Assembly: GCA_001630475.1 (NCBI GenBank)
Contig: KV419428.1
Coordinates: 83,565 to 147,564 of the forward strand
Origin: Sistotremastrum niveocremeum HHB9708
Lineage: Eukaryota > Basidiomycota > Agaricomycetes > Sistotremastrales > Sistotremastraceae
DNA: 64,000 nucleotides
Direction: 5' to 3'
Shown: piece by piece, positions 34,163 through 47,100 of the stretch
Numbering within the stretch: the stretch's first letter is position 1
How the letters are laid out: each line of letters starts with the position of its first letter
Program-made: the position numbers and the translations under genes
Notes under the pieces: model-generated
What the model saw: the letters and a program-made list of their open reading frames with translations, nothing else
What the model was told of the DNA's origin: nothing
Database searches by the model: none

Positions 34163-37100
34163 CTAAATCAATACCCCCGACAAGCTTCCAGCAACTGCCT
34201 CCACACTCCGTCGCAATGTTCGCGCAGCCCTAGCGACCTCGTCATTGTCATCCTCCGCACATTCTGCGACGAAGGTCGCGGTCTCATTGGCATAACCTAG
34301 AGAATGATGTTAGGGCGAAGTCAGAGAGGCCGCACATGAACGACGTACCTGCAATACCAGCTCCAGCAGCAGGAGAGTCCCAGATCGCAGTAGCACATTC
34401 CAAGGCACAAAGCTTCACGGCAGGGATTTCGGAACGGGTTTGCATAAGAATTGCCACGTTGAGCTCCCTCAACAGGTTGTCCGACGCGCTGATTCCAGCG
34501 AATGAAGGGAAGACCTTTTTCAACACCTCCTTATTCGGTTTACTGGAAGCCGCGAACGGTATCTGGGCCACTAAAGGCTTGATGACCTGAGACAGCCGAT
34601 TGTCTTTCCAGAATGCTAGCATATAATTTGAGCAACGCTATAGTGGAGAAATCAGTTTAACTTACTTCCTTGATCAGCAGTGAAACTGGTATTCAGCAGA
34701 TCAATGACGGCCCGCCAAATGCTCTTAGAAAGCCTCGACTGTGTCCGAGAGGTGTTTTCAAACGGACGGAGGATGTCCAGGATATGATCCAATATCATCC
34801 CCAGATAGGGGGTGATCAATTCCTAGGCCAGGTCAGTATTCTGTACTCATTGAAGGGCTGACTCCCGACGCACTTTGAAGAATCCTATCAAGGACGTCAT
34901 GAAATGACAGAAGACGATGACGCGTGCTTCGGATGTTTTATCCGCCTCCGACGTTGACCCAGATTCTGGTCCAACGAATGCCCAATCGCACAAGCGGCGG
35001 AAGATGGGCTTGAATGCGGTTTCATTGAGCTTCACGACCAACTCCATAAAGGACGGGTTGATGACATCATGCTGCATGTCTTCGGTTTCTTCGCGCCTCT
35101 ATTAAAATGCCGTAAGTAAAGATCTCGAGTTGAGGATAGGGGATATACCTGAATGGCTCGAGCATATTCCTCAAATCCTTGCTCGTACAACTTCGAGACT
35201 TCCTTCAGGTTCTCGAGAATCTCTTCGCGTGAAGCAGTTCGTAGGATCCGATGCCAGAACAAGAAGTAGGCTTTGAGCAAAGCTACGGACGGCTAAACGA
35301 AAATCAGCGGGGTTCAAATAGAGATCATCGTATAGCACTCACTGGACCTGGGGCTGCCTGGATGGTTTTCCATGTCTGGAGGAGAGCTGTGATCACAATC
35401 CTTGGTGGTATCTTCTTAGTGATGGTTACGCCCAACCGATCAGCCTGTGAAAGCTGTCCCCGCGTCTTCAGAACGAATTGGGTCACATTCGCTACATCAC
35501 GTGACGACCAGAATGACGGCGTGGTATTCATCGACATGCTCAATACCCGCAAAGCGGCAGCACATGATGGGGTTTCTTGGACAGTGCTTGCGGCTGGTAG
35601 TGCTTCGTCAATGACAGGGTTTAATACCACCAGCATGGTATCCACGATGTCTTTGAGACAAGGGATGGTTCTTGGGCCAAGCTTGTTCCTAAATAAGCTA
35701 GGGTCAGTGACAGTTTTCATGTTTCGGAGAGAAACATACGTGATGACGACTAAGCTCTTCATTGCAGAGATACCCGGCCCTTCCGTGAACGAAGTACGAA
35801 TCAAAGCGAGCAAAGGGGTGACGGTCTGGTAGAGGGTAGACAGTTCCCCTTCCGAACTGGTTTCTGCTATAGATGAAAGTGCATGTAGTGATGGTTCCAG
35901 GACGGGGAGTGTTGCAGGCGCTGATGTTGCACCTGCAGTCAAAGTTTGGAGCATATGGATCATAAGCTCTTTCATGGATGATGACATATCAGCTCTCCAT
36001 TCCGGCAGAATGTTTGGGAGACGTTCATGAAGTAGGTCAAGGGCTCCCGCTTCAAGCTACGGGAATGATTCAAAATCGATGAGATTATGACAGGGCGAAA
36101 TGAGCTTACAATTGAGTCCCCAGAACGAACCATCTCCATGATAGAATGTATGAATTCTCGGGCGTCGATAACTTTGAGTGCTGCTGATAGGCAGTTTCGT
36201 GCGCACACCGAAATGGCGGCTTCTGGGACGTCGTTACCAAGAGTGGCGAGAATCATCAGATTGCTCATCAACTCATGAGTAACTGCGGTGTCCTCGGTCG
36301 CATCTGAAGACGCGTTCTCGCCCTCCCAGCGATCAAGCGCTTGTTCCACAAAAGTCAAGATACATTGGATCTCATTGACGAAATGGACAGGACCTCCATC
36401 AAGCCTACACGACTCGCGTTAGCTTCACGCCGTGACATGGAAAGAGTATATTACTTTTGATCGCCGAGGAACGCTTGTGTCGAAGATTCCGGGTTTTTGA
36501 TTAAGTGCGCCAGATGACGACATTCAAGAAGCATGTCGTTAATCGCCTTTGCCAGATTAGCCAGGGTCAGAGTTCGAGTCTAAAGAAGCGTACAGAGAGC
36601 TGATTTTGAGGCGTTTGTTCTTTTAACAGCGTCAGGGGCAACGCTAAAGCGGTAGTGGCTTCCGATTTCTTGAGTTTGGCGATTCTAGGCGTATTCCTCG
36701 CAATCAAGAGTAGACAGACAGGAACAGTGAAGAGGTCTGCTCCCAGTGTTCGGATGAAGTGAGTGAAGAGCCTGAATATGAATGTCAGTGAGGAAGCTTC
36801 TTATCTTTCCTGAGCAACTCTTACCTCGTCCTACGGTGCTTAGGAATATGAGGCGCCGCGTCAGTAAATACTCTGAGGAAATCCCGAGCCCCTGTTTAAG
36901 CATCAGACACTGTTATGTGCCAAAATGCGCGGTGCTCACCCAAAAGAAGCTCGGATTTGCTATCCTTGAATCTTTCCGTGAGAGATGCTACTATTACTGG
37001 GACCACACTCTCAATCGTCTGAAAGCCGATCAATGCGAGGAACGGAATATGGAATAAGAGTATACCTTTTGAACGACGCGGAAACTATAAGCATCATCCC

Positions 37101-40100
37101 GATGGAACACATTAGAACCCATGAATGTGAATATAGGCATAACGTTTTGCAACATGGATTCTGGCGCCAAGCGGCATAGACTACCGGTCAAAAGTAATGC
37201 TTGATTGAAGACTTGAGGATTTTCAGAGCCTGAAAAGGATGCGTTAAGCCCAAGCCAGAGCGTTCATGCAGCATGAGCACCATACCTCGAATAAGATCAA
37301 CCAGTGTGTCCAAGCGAAGAGTAATAGATGAGAAAACTTGAGTATCCTAAGATCAATCAGTAGCCATCTCAATGACTGCAACGTCTGATAATTGCCTTTA
37401 TGGAAGACGAAGCGTTTTCTATCGCAGACATAATGAGCTGTTGCATATATGACGTGTCAGACCCGCTCAAGGTTTCAACACGCGTCACACGTCCAAGGAC
37501 TTCCAAAAGAATCTTCACAAGGGCCGGCGATCCTATTACGGATTTCGCACACAAGCTTTCGAATAAGACAACGAAAGAGCCCGGTGACAGCCTCTCTTGT
37601 GGAGGTTTCGCGTACGGAGTTCTGCAAGAGACCATTTGAGCGATGTATATTTGCGGATAACGCGGGCATACCCATCTATTTTTGTGCGCTTAGCTGCTCG
37701 AGATGCTTCCGATTCGGAATCTGTGCCGTATCCCTCCAGGATGGAGACTGCGATGGCACTATCGACAAGCAAATTTTCGATGATACCTTTGATCGAAGAC
37801 AGTTTCGTCTGCAGATCATCGATATAATTAGATGATATGACCGCATGAAGGAGAGGTTGTCCTACGTTTTCTGGAGAGCCGGCAACGGAGAGCAAAGTAG
37901 AGAGCAACTCCGAGCGGTGCTCGTTGTCAAGGGTTGATATAAAGTTCTTTGACAAGACAACCAGAATCGCGTCTTGCCACGCACGTCCTTTTAATACAGT
38001 TAGATCGCGCCCAAAAGACTTCACTGACGCATATTACCTTTCTCTAAGAACGATCGTTTCAGAACGCTCACAAATGCATTCCAAGACTCAGAGCCGATGT
38101 CGCGGATTGCCGGGCCAGTGTAAGCACTCAAAAGTAGGCTGCAATATTCAGTCGACAGCGAGGTACTGGAGGTGGCATGTTGGATCAATGGGAGCAAAGT
38201 ATTGAGTTTGGCCGAATTATGAACATGAGATGTTATGCGGAGAAGGGCCATTTGTGCCGAAGTCGAATCCCAGGCCAAAACATGGGATAAGATGTAACAC
38301 GTGATATGCGTTTTGAGACTGAAGAGTTCGTCAGTTTCTTTTCGTTCATGTTCAAAGTAGCATTCGGATGCACTTCTCACCTAGTCTCTTTTGAGCTTTC
38401 ACCCCGTTTAGGGTTCAACAAATCGTGATGAAGAGTCACCAAGTACGATTCATCGTTGAGTATATGGTCCCTTCTGTCGTGAATCGTATTGATGTATTTC
38501 ACGACATCCGGCCAGTTAAGGTATTGCACCAACTCTGAGACGACAAAGGTCAGGATAGAATTATGATCGAAGAAAATCAGCCTACCTGACGAGGCCCCGT
38601 AAACTGCATCAAACCCGTAGATCGAAGGGGCTTTCTGTGCCACCTCGGTCATCCTCTTCAGCGCATCGAAGCACATTATAGCTCTCATTCTTGTCTCTTT
38701 GTCCGTCGAGCAAAGAGGAATCAGAAGCGCGGGTATCAAGACTTGGAAGTCTTTGACAGTAGCAGCTGATGTGGTTCGCGAAGACAGGAAAGCCATTGCA
38801 TGACTGAGCGCGGCGACTTTGAGGTCATTTTCGAACTCATCATCGCTCCAGATGCTCGCAAGGAACATGAGACTATCATCCCCCAAAGTCGTAAATATTT
38901 TCTGTAAGATCCCGGACCCAATTCGAGGAGCGTTGGCGGCGACTCTGTTCACCATGACATATAATGTTTGTATGAAGTTCAAGTATTGGATGGCCCGCGC
39001 ATCAGCGCTGGAGTCGTCGAGGTGCCTTTTGGAGAGCCAGTTGACAGGGCTGTCTGCTGGTTTCGGGATACTGGACATCGAGGATAGCACTTTGCATATC
39101 AGTCGAAGTTCTGTGCTCTCGCTCTGCGACTTCGCAAAACTGCTTTTGGCTAGAGCAGAATCCGACGTGAACTAGAGTTATATGAGTATGGACATTGCTG
39201 CAACCGAGTATTCTGGAATTTACCTCATCAAGATCCTTTGCTTCGCTACCGGCTTTGCTCAAGGCAGAGAGAGTGCGGTCTCTGAGTCGCTGCAACGTCG
39301 ACGAAGCAGCCTTGACTCGATGCTCTCCAGACAGCTGAGTGGTCAATGAAGAGAGGATCAATAATGCTAAGATCCTGCTAGGCAGGTAAGCATCTTCGGC
39401 CTTCTGTAAAAGATAGTCGAAGTGTTCTTGATAAGCATCCGATTGAAGAATGTTGGCTAAGACCACGACGTTTAGGTGATGAGCTTGCATGAAGTGGAAA
39501 GTTGACGTACTGGCAATATTTTTCGCGATAACAAGATTGGTCTCCGGGATAGCGTTCTCTGCCACATCTTTGGCAAGATCGCAACATTTGAGCAGGATCT
39601 CGTTGTTCGCCAAAGGGCTGGTTGCAATGATATCCCAAGTGGCCTTCGCTGTCTTCTGCTTGGCCTTTGTGAAAAGAAGCAGAGGAAAGAGAACTTCGTG
39701 GATAATTTTCTGCTGCAGCTCAGGTTTGGCAGCAGCAAGTGTCGTCGCCAGGAATGTCACGTGTGACCGGAGGACAGCACGAGAGGCTTCGGTCGATGAT
39801 ACTGAAGAAGATAAACTTGTCCAGAAGGCCGGTTCCGAAGCCAGAGGTGTAAGGAGTTCTGGATCGCTGTACAAAACTTCGATGACGCTGGTGTTGGAAT
39901 CACCAAAACGTTGTAGGATATACTCCAACTATGTCTCGTTAGTAAATGCAATGACCGACGATATTTTATAGCTTACCAACGCTGCACGTCGCTCGGGCGC
40001 TAAATCTTTATCCTGAAGGGCAATAAGGATCTTGCGTACGCTGGTGGCACGAACATTTGGATCCCCGCTTATGCTCCCGAAAGTGTAATTGTCGATAAGC

Positions 40101-41729
40101 GCTCCATCGGAATCCTTAGAAGGCGACTAAGAAAACAATGCGTTAGATCTTCTATAGGAATGGAGGCAGTCGTCGGATATACCAAAGATAATGATACGAG
40201 CGTGTCTTCGAGAGCAGACACTTCATCTTTGGTACCTTCAATATCGGCGAGTCGGGCGCGAACCTGCGCTGCGAAAATGTCGGGATGACGCTGCTGCACA
40301 GGCTGTAGTACAGCGCGCAGAGGTTCAGTCAGCTCTGACGGCTCGGAGATCTTGCTGAGGAGAAGCGATGTGGCTTTTGCGACGACCGACTGTGACAGAC
40401 GATCCGAGTTCAACAAAATTCCAATTAGTGATGAATGTGATTGGATATGCGCCCTTAACAAAGATCAATCAATATACGAAAGTAAAGATTCTGCGAAACG
40501 CACTCGTCTCTCAACAAACTGGGAAGGCATGCAAGAAGGAATCTTTCCACGCCTGCCCACTGGAACATATCTGGAAGCACTTCATTCAAGTCACTGTCGC
40601 CAACAAGCAATTAATTTCGACTCGTCAGTCATGCCGACAGGATAGCCCACCTTAATCTCGCGAACTTCCGGACGGCTTTGTCGGAAAGAGTGTATTCTTC
40701 TTCTTGGAAGCCACTGATAGCGACGAGCACCGTCAAAACTTGACGCGTCTCCATGTGCTTCGCCGATTGTAGGATCGCATCTACCAATGCTCCGAGGGCG
40801 GCAATCGACAAGGAACACTTCTGAGAGAGCGCTGAGAGAAGAATGTAGCTTCCGAGCTGAAGCAACGTAAGAAAGGAGACGATCAGGCAACACTCATTTG
40901 ACGTACAATGGCATCCTTTGGCCCCTGACTTGACAAGGGTTTTGTCAAAGACGGAAGGAGGAGGGCCACTTGCACGTCGTCCAAACTTTTGCTTCGAGAT
41001 ATATACTCAAGTAATACACCGACGTGAAATGAGTACAGGCAGCGGTGTCCTCTCTTGGCGTCCAGGTATGTTGGAAGGAGCGATGCCACAGAGCGCGTCA
41101 AATCGACGTTCTTCAGCATTTCCGTGACCAAAGAAGCTCTGGGCAAGGGCCTGACAGCTTTCTTGAAGGGAAGAAGGAATTTCCAGAGCGGTTGTTCCTG
41201 AATATGCAGGATTGATAATATTTTGAGAAAGTGAGGCGATTCATGATAGGGCAGGAACAGAGATAGAAGCTCGTCCACGTTGAACTCGTGTATCCTGCGA
41301 ACATGTGAATCAGTTGGGCTAAGTCACAAATGCACAGTGTTCCTCATTTGCGTACCGAAAGTGCCTGACCAACCACTCTAGCACCTTCGCGGTGGGTATT
41401 TCCAGGAGCTCGGGCCCGATTCCGAGCAGCAAGCCTTTGACGCTGCGGTTGAGTTCAGCAACGTAGTCGGGCGACTGCAACGTCCGGTCTGTCTCGCGCG
41501 CCTGGTCTGAGAAAAAAATGTCCTCGTATTCTGCGAGCGACGGGTCGAGTGCTTTCAGCTGTTCAAAACCGTTGCTTGCGAGCGCAAAAATGGCTTCGAT
41601 ATCGTAGTCATCAGCCTGTTTGCCAGTAAAAAGATATGATTCGGTGTGCTTTCTGCGAGACCTGTCGACCAGAAGATGTGAGTTGAGCGAAGAGCCCTTG
41701 GCCAGCTGGGCAGCAAGGCTCGAGACCAT
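34163..41729 (-). CDS. UTP10: U3 snoRNP-associated HEAT-repeat protein UTP10 (HEATR1)
   Basis: Large HEAT-repeat component of the small-subunit processome (t-UTP/UTP-A group), needed for pre-18S rRNA processing and rDNA transcription. The N-terminus MVSSLAAQLAKGSSLNSHLL, then RRKHTESYLFTGKQADDYDI and PTAKVLEWLVRHFR, is the UTP10 signature. The coding region spans 7.6 kb with many short introns. Long exons (39002-39928, 38377-39090, 37536-38024, 35325-35987) show the repeated amphipathic helices of HEAT arrays. The C-terminal BP28CT-like region comes last, ending EDDNDEVARAARTL ... VAGSLSGVLI at 34163. Length fits a protein of about 2000 residues. I did not resolve every splice site. Head-to-head with the DUF1365 gene. 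Confidence 0.9.
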
Positions 41730-41914
41730 GGCAAGCCAAAAGACTTTTTATCGGAAGAGTCGGAATTCGGGTATCGGTGACGCGGAGGATCTCCGGCTAA
41801 CGCCGAGATTCAGTAACTTGTTCGATCATCGGAATGTTTCCCTAGGCTGCACGATATAAGCCTGAGCTGGTTTCAGGCTCTTCTCCCTTCTCCTGGCCGT
41901 ATACTTATCGTCCT
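41730..41914. promoter_or_regulatory. Bidirectional promoter region, UTP10 / DUF1365
   Basis: 185 bp between divergent ATGs. No TATA box; ends in a pyrimidine-rich leader (cttctcccttctcctgg, about 41880) before the DUF1365 start. Confidence 0.45.
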
Positions 41915-43751
41915 ATGTATAACGTCGCAGCCCACCTGCTGCAGCTCACTGGAACTGGCTACTCCATCGCTCCCTTCGTCCTCATTGGCATCTTGTCTGC
42001 GGTCGCAGCATACGCCTATGCGTCCCCTGCAAAAGTCTGGGGGTCCACACCGTCTTTGACGTCGACGAAGGCATATTTGTTGCGTTGCAGCGTATACCAT
42101 GCTCGTCTCCTACCTCGAGAGTCTGCACACTCCTTCAGGTACCCTACCATGGCTATGTTGTTGCCGCTTCGTGCCCTGGAATCGAACGCGCTGGATCTTG
42201 GAAATGGCTATTTGTTTGGGTACGGCTCATCAGCCTTCAATGTGACCGGGATTCGTCCTGCCACATATCTCACTCCAACCACGGACCCATCCAAATCAAT
42301 CTTCGCTAAACTTCAGGACACCCTGGCTGCCAGAGGCCTGCCTTCACGTCGGCTGAAGGATGCATGGGTGTTAACAATGCCCACATATCTGGGATACGAA
42401 GGAATCAACCCCCTAACGGTGTACTATTGTTACGACATCTCCGACACGCTCTGGACAGTGGTACTCGAGGTACGGTCTCAGTTGCGACAATGATGTATGG
42501 ATGGCTCCTCACTTTTTCATCTCCTTTTTTCCAGGTTCATAATACTTTTGGGGAACGACATATATATGTTTTGTTTCCCGGCGAAGGTGAGGACGACAAA
42601 CCACAAGACGGGTGCGTACATGCATTGTTCTATGCGACTTCACTGACCCAGCACCATCTAGTTTCGAGCATTCATGGACATTCCCACGTCAATTTCATGT
42701 GTCGCCTTTTAATGATAGATCCGGTTATTACAGGTGCTCCGTGCAGCTCCCATCTCAGGGGCCGTCCGCCCAGAAACAAGCGGAACGCATGCAGCCCGCG
42801 GTCAAAATCACGTTATTGACTGCAGATGATATTCCAGAAGTGAAGCTCATAGCTTCGATCAACGCACGGAAGAGTATACCACTCTCTTCCAGATCGTTGG
42901 TCACGGCTCTGATTCAGACTCCCTTCATCCTTTTCCTGTCCCTACCCCGAATTCTCTACCAGGCCTTCATTCTCCATTACTTCAAGAGGTTAGATGTTTT
43001 TCCACGCCCTGATCCACACGCGACCAGTCCATTGGTAGAATCTCGCCTCTCACCCGTCGCCAACCCTGTCCAGGACCCTCACCCGACTCGCCTCAGCGGC
43101 GCCATCGGTTGGCTGCCCGAATCACGGTCTGAGAGGTGGGCAAGACATCGCATCGAGGCATTTCTGCTACAACGAACGGCAGAACTCAATTACACGGTCT
43201 TGCTCGTATCTTCCGACCCCGGAACCAAGATCAAAACGTTCCCAAATTCTCCGCCTTCCAAGAACCCAGAAGAGACCCTAATCATCTATTACCGTTCCCC
43301 CAAAGTATTCACCACCATCCTCCTCGCTCCCTCACCTCAGCATGCGATCATGCTAGGTTCCCGAGCAGAAGGTTTTTTCACGCCTTCTTCGGAAGAGTTA
43401 TTCATAGAAATCTTCTCTGCATCGCCTTCGCCCAACCCTGCACAAAACATCATCCGCACCCGAATATCGACCCTGTGTACTCATGCGGCACAGTCAATTC
43501 GCCGGAAACTCATTCCTCCCCACATCCAATCAGAACTCGAAGTTCCCCCAAAACATTGCCTCGATCGACCCATGGATCTGACCATGCTTGTTGTCTTGTC
43601 TTTCTTGTGCATTGCGGATGCATTAGAGCGGATCCTGACATTCGCATTCAGGGTCAGGTTCGTTGCCGGATTCGAGCCGTGGGAAGGGTGGAATCGGCTG
43701 GATAAAACGTCCCTGAACACGCGTACCAAGCACGGAAGTATCAGATCTTGA
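41915..43751 (+). CDS. DUF1365 family membrane-associated protein
   Basis: Three exons with introns near 42471-42535 and 42611-42661. The N-terminal segment GYSIAPFVLIGILSAVAAYA is a likely membrane anchor. DUF1365 core: CSVYHARLLPRESAHSFRYP, LTMPTYLGYEGINPLTVYYC, LEVHNTFGERHIYVLFPGEG and FHVSPFNDRSGYYRCSV. The position of HNTFGERH and HVSPF matches bacterial members, whose genes often sit beside cyclopropane-fatty-acyl synthase, which suggests lipid modification. A middle region (ALIQTPFILFLSLPRILYQA) is hydrophobic, and a C-terminal helix MDLTMLVVLSFLCIADALER may be another membrane segment. Biochemical role unknown. No CFA synthase is nearby in this window. Confidence 0.85.
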
Positions 43752-44111
43752 GCGCGATCGACGAAATGACGGAGGCAGGGCGAAACCGCCGCAAGATCCG
43801 GGGCGTCACCCCCTGAGAAGTACAAAGAACCGTCAAAGCAAACAGCGCTTTGGTTTTGTTAACGTTAACGCCTCGTGATCTAGACATTTTGTACAATCTC
43901 CCTATGTATATTATAAGTTGTGATATCCGACTATCGATTATCGTCCATATATGCCAAGGGAAATGGAATCCGAGCTACCAATACACAGCCTAGAGGTATA
44001 TACTAGTCATACAGTACAGTGTAGGGCCATCATGAAAGAATTAGTATAAAAGAGTGTCAGAACAGGTCCCGGAGGTAAAAGGTCTTGAAAGGTTTCGCGT
44101 GCCACCATACT
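43752..44111. other. Intergenic, convergent
   Basis: 360 bp between the stops of the DUF1365 and Munc13-like genes; A/T-rich around 43870-44010, consistent with 3' UTRs. No gene seen. Confidence 0.45.
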
Positions 44112-47100
44112 TCAAGTCAGACCAGGAGATCTGAGTGGCGGAAGCGGAGGAACAGCTGGTATCTGTGAAGAACGATCGGGAGTTTGTGGTTGGTTTTGCT
44201 GAACACGACGAGCTCCTTGGCCCTGCAGAACTTGCCCCCGCTGCTCTGCTTGACTTTGGATCGTGGCGATTATTTGGAGCTGATGTGATAAAAAGTCTGA
44301 CGTGCCCGACCTCATTCGCAGGATGCGCATGATCACGTCGCCACTATTAGTATCTTTGGCTTCCCGTTTTTCGCGCTTTCGATCCTTTATCGTGCCAAGA
44401 TTGCGCTGGGAGTACACAGTCTTAGCCTTCTTCCTCAAAGAAGTAGAAGATTTGAGAGAATGTTGCATCATGCGAACACATTCCTCCATCAATGCATCGC
44501 TGTTGACGAATGAGCTTGGGTCAAGGCATGTGATTAAGCACTTACGTTGTCCAGTCGTAATACAACCGGATAGATATGACGTCGCGGTACTTTTGGTTCT
44601 GCAAAGTTTCAAGTGGCACTGGTCCTTCTCCACCCGCGTAGAAGTAGTCCCGAAGAAACTAATGTGTATCAGACAAAGTGTAAACGCTGGTAACCCACAC
44701 ACGAACCTTCAGCCATTTAAATACGATATCAACTTCCTTGTCTGAAAGGGGTTTCATATCTGATGGGGCATCCGAGAGTGGGGGGATTAACAGCCCTTCG
44801 ATGACATTCAGGAGTTCCTTCCATGCTCGACTCATCACCATCTCCTTAGTGACGTCACTCAAATACGTGTTAAGAATCTGTAAGTTGGCGTCTAAGAAGT
44901 CAAAGAGGGGAGTGATAGCCTGTTCCATCTCCAGATCGGTCAGCTCTCCCTCTCGTACTCGTGGCTTTTCGGAAGCGGGCAAAGGTATAAGGACTTCGCT
45001 CGTATTCGCCCCCAACGCTTGGCGGTAAAGAGCTTGGACGCCTCCTATGGCTTTGTTGTAGTCGAGTCCGATACCTGTTCCCTTGGTCAACAATCTCAGC
45101 ACATGACGTGAAAGAGATTGTTGGAAAAATGGCAACATCTAGTTGGTATTTTTAGCATGAAATGACGAGCACAAATGAAATGCGAACCTTGTCGGTAAAT
45201 ATTCGAACCATGTCGCCTTCACAGCGTTTGAGCGATCGGAACGCGCGTCCGAAATGAAATTGAATATCGTCCTTCTCGCCTTCCATACCGACTCGCAAAA
45301 GTATACGGCCTTGGGTATCGAGATCGAACCACAGATCATGAGAAAGTAGATCGCCGAATCTTCGGGGATCAAGACAGATGTATGCCCGACCAACGGTGTC
45401 ATGTTTGCCTATCAATGCCCTGTCCCGAATGCTGATCATCAACCAAAGGGGCTTTTCGACGGAGATGTCGAAAGTCTCATCCCCTGCGATAAATTAGCTT
45501 ACGGAATCTATCACTAGATGGAAACGTACATCGAGGATCAAGCTGCTCATAGATAGTGCGCGTCTTCGCGATTCTGTTGCCGTTTTCATCCGAGAGCGTT
45601 ACGAAGGTGTCCAATTTAGCAGAAGGATTGCTATCAAGAGGTACCAAACCCTCGGCATTGGCTACCTTGACTGTGAAAAGATAGCGCTGTCGTTCCTCCT
45701 TTTCAGGAACAGGAGGTGCAAGGTCAGCCAGATCGGAGGAGATCCTATCAGCGTCCATCTGGTCGTACATCTTGTCCAAAAGTTTCCTTGCGGCTTCGAT
45801 ATTGTTCAATTTGACGCATGACTGAGCATGTGCTCAGCATCAAAGAACGAAGGAAAAAGGAAGCACTTACCGCAGGTTGGAAACTGAAGGGCTCGATTTT
45901 CTTTTCCCCGATCTGAATGGTTTGCTTGGCTTTTTCGAGCCAGGCCGATTGTTTTTGGGGTTGAAGGTGATCTGTCGGGCGAGGAAACATCTCGGCCATG
46001 AAGAGCTCTTCGATACTCCTGCAATAATGCTCTACTGCCTTACTAATGCTCTAGAGGAAAAGAGGCGACAATCGGCATGTGAAAAAAAATGGCCGGGATG
46101 AGTACACACCTTTGATAAGCCCGTAAAGAATCTAGCATTCTGATAGCCATCGGGCCATTTCAGATCGAGAAGGAAGGAAATAGGACTTCGGAGAGAGTCG
46201 AAGAGATCAACTATCGATGAACTCGTAGTTGAACCTTCTTCAGGCTCAAACTAAAAAAAATCAAGTTTACGTTGAGGTAATGCTTTTGTATACACACCTT
46301 GTCAGCGGCAACGGCCTGGATGCGCTCTCAATAACGAACATAGTTGATTCAAGAAAGCTACGCACATTTTGAACCCATTGTAGTGTTCTATTATCTGTTA
46401 CCATCAACCATTGCCGTACAAATAGCTCGAAATAGGCGGTCAGACTGAACTGCAGATCGTACCTGAAAGAGATGATGAGAAATAGCTTTACGTAATGTGC
46501 GGCACTTACTGTGGACAAACGTCTTCGAACATCTCGGTGAGAGTCTTTGTGCGTCTGAAGAGGGTGAAAATGTCCTCTATTGGCACGTCGGGCGTGGGCA
46601 AGTTCGCAGAGCCCTCCACAAGCGCCTTGCGGCATGCGGCGAGGTCGTCAATGAACAGGGGAATACAGGTCTCAAGCCAGATTGCCACCAAGTCCAAATG
46701 CCCAAGAATTGGATCGGGGTATCGTTTGTCCAATAATTTGGCGTATTTTTCTAGGTCGTCAGTGAGGAGGAGGAGGGGGTATGCTCTATTGACGCCCGGC
46801 TGCGAAAACAACTCTTGCTTCTTCTCGCTATAGAACTGAGTACAGAGTGCTCTAGCTTTTTCTTGCAGATCTCCGAGTCGTCCGTTGACATCCACTTGAA
46901 ATCGATCCAGGAGACCACTACCGCGTACTCGATCAAGAATATCGAGGAAAGGCGCAATTTCTGCTGGTTTGAGTGACGGTAACGCATCTAAAGCGTGATA
47001 CAGATGGCCAAGGAAGATGTTGAAGATGGAGCCAAATGTAGTCGCCAGATAATCTGACTATGGGATGACAAAGTGAGTATGCATATGACATGCACTGGAT

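Noticed and set aside
43136-43705. 189-codon plus-strand ORF inside the DUF1365 gene
   Set aside because: Out-of-frame overlap with a well-supported coding exon.
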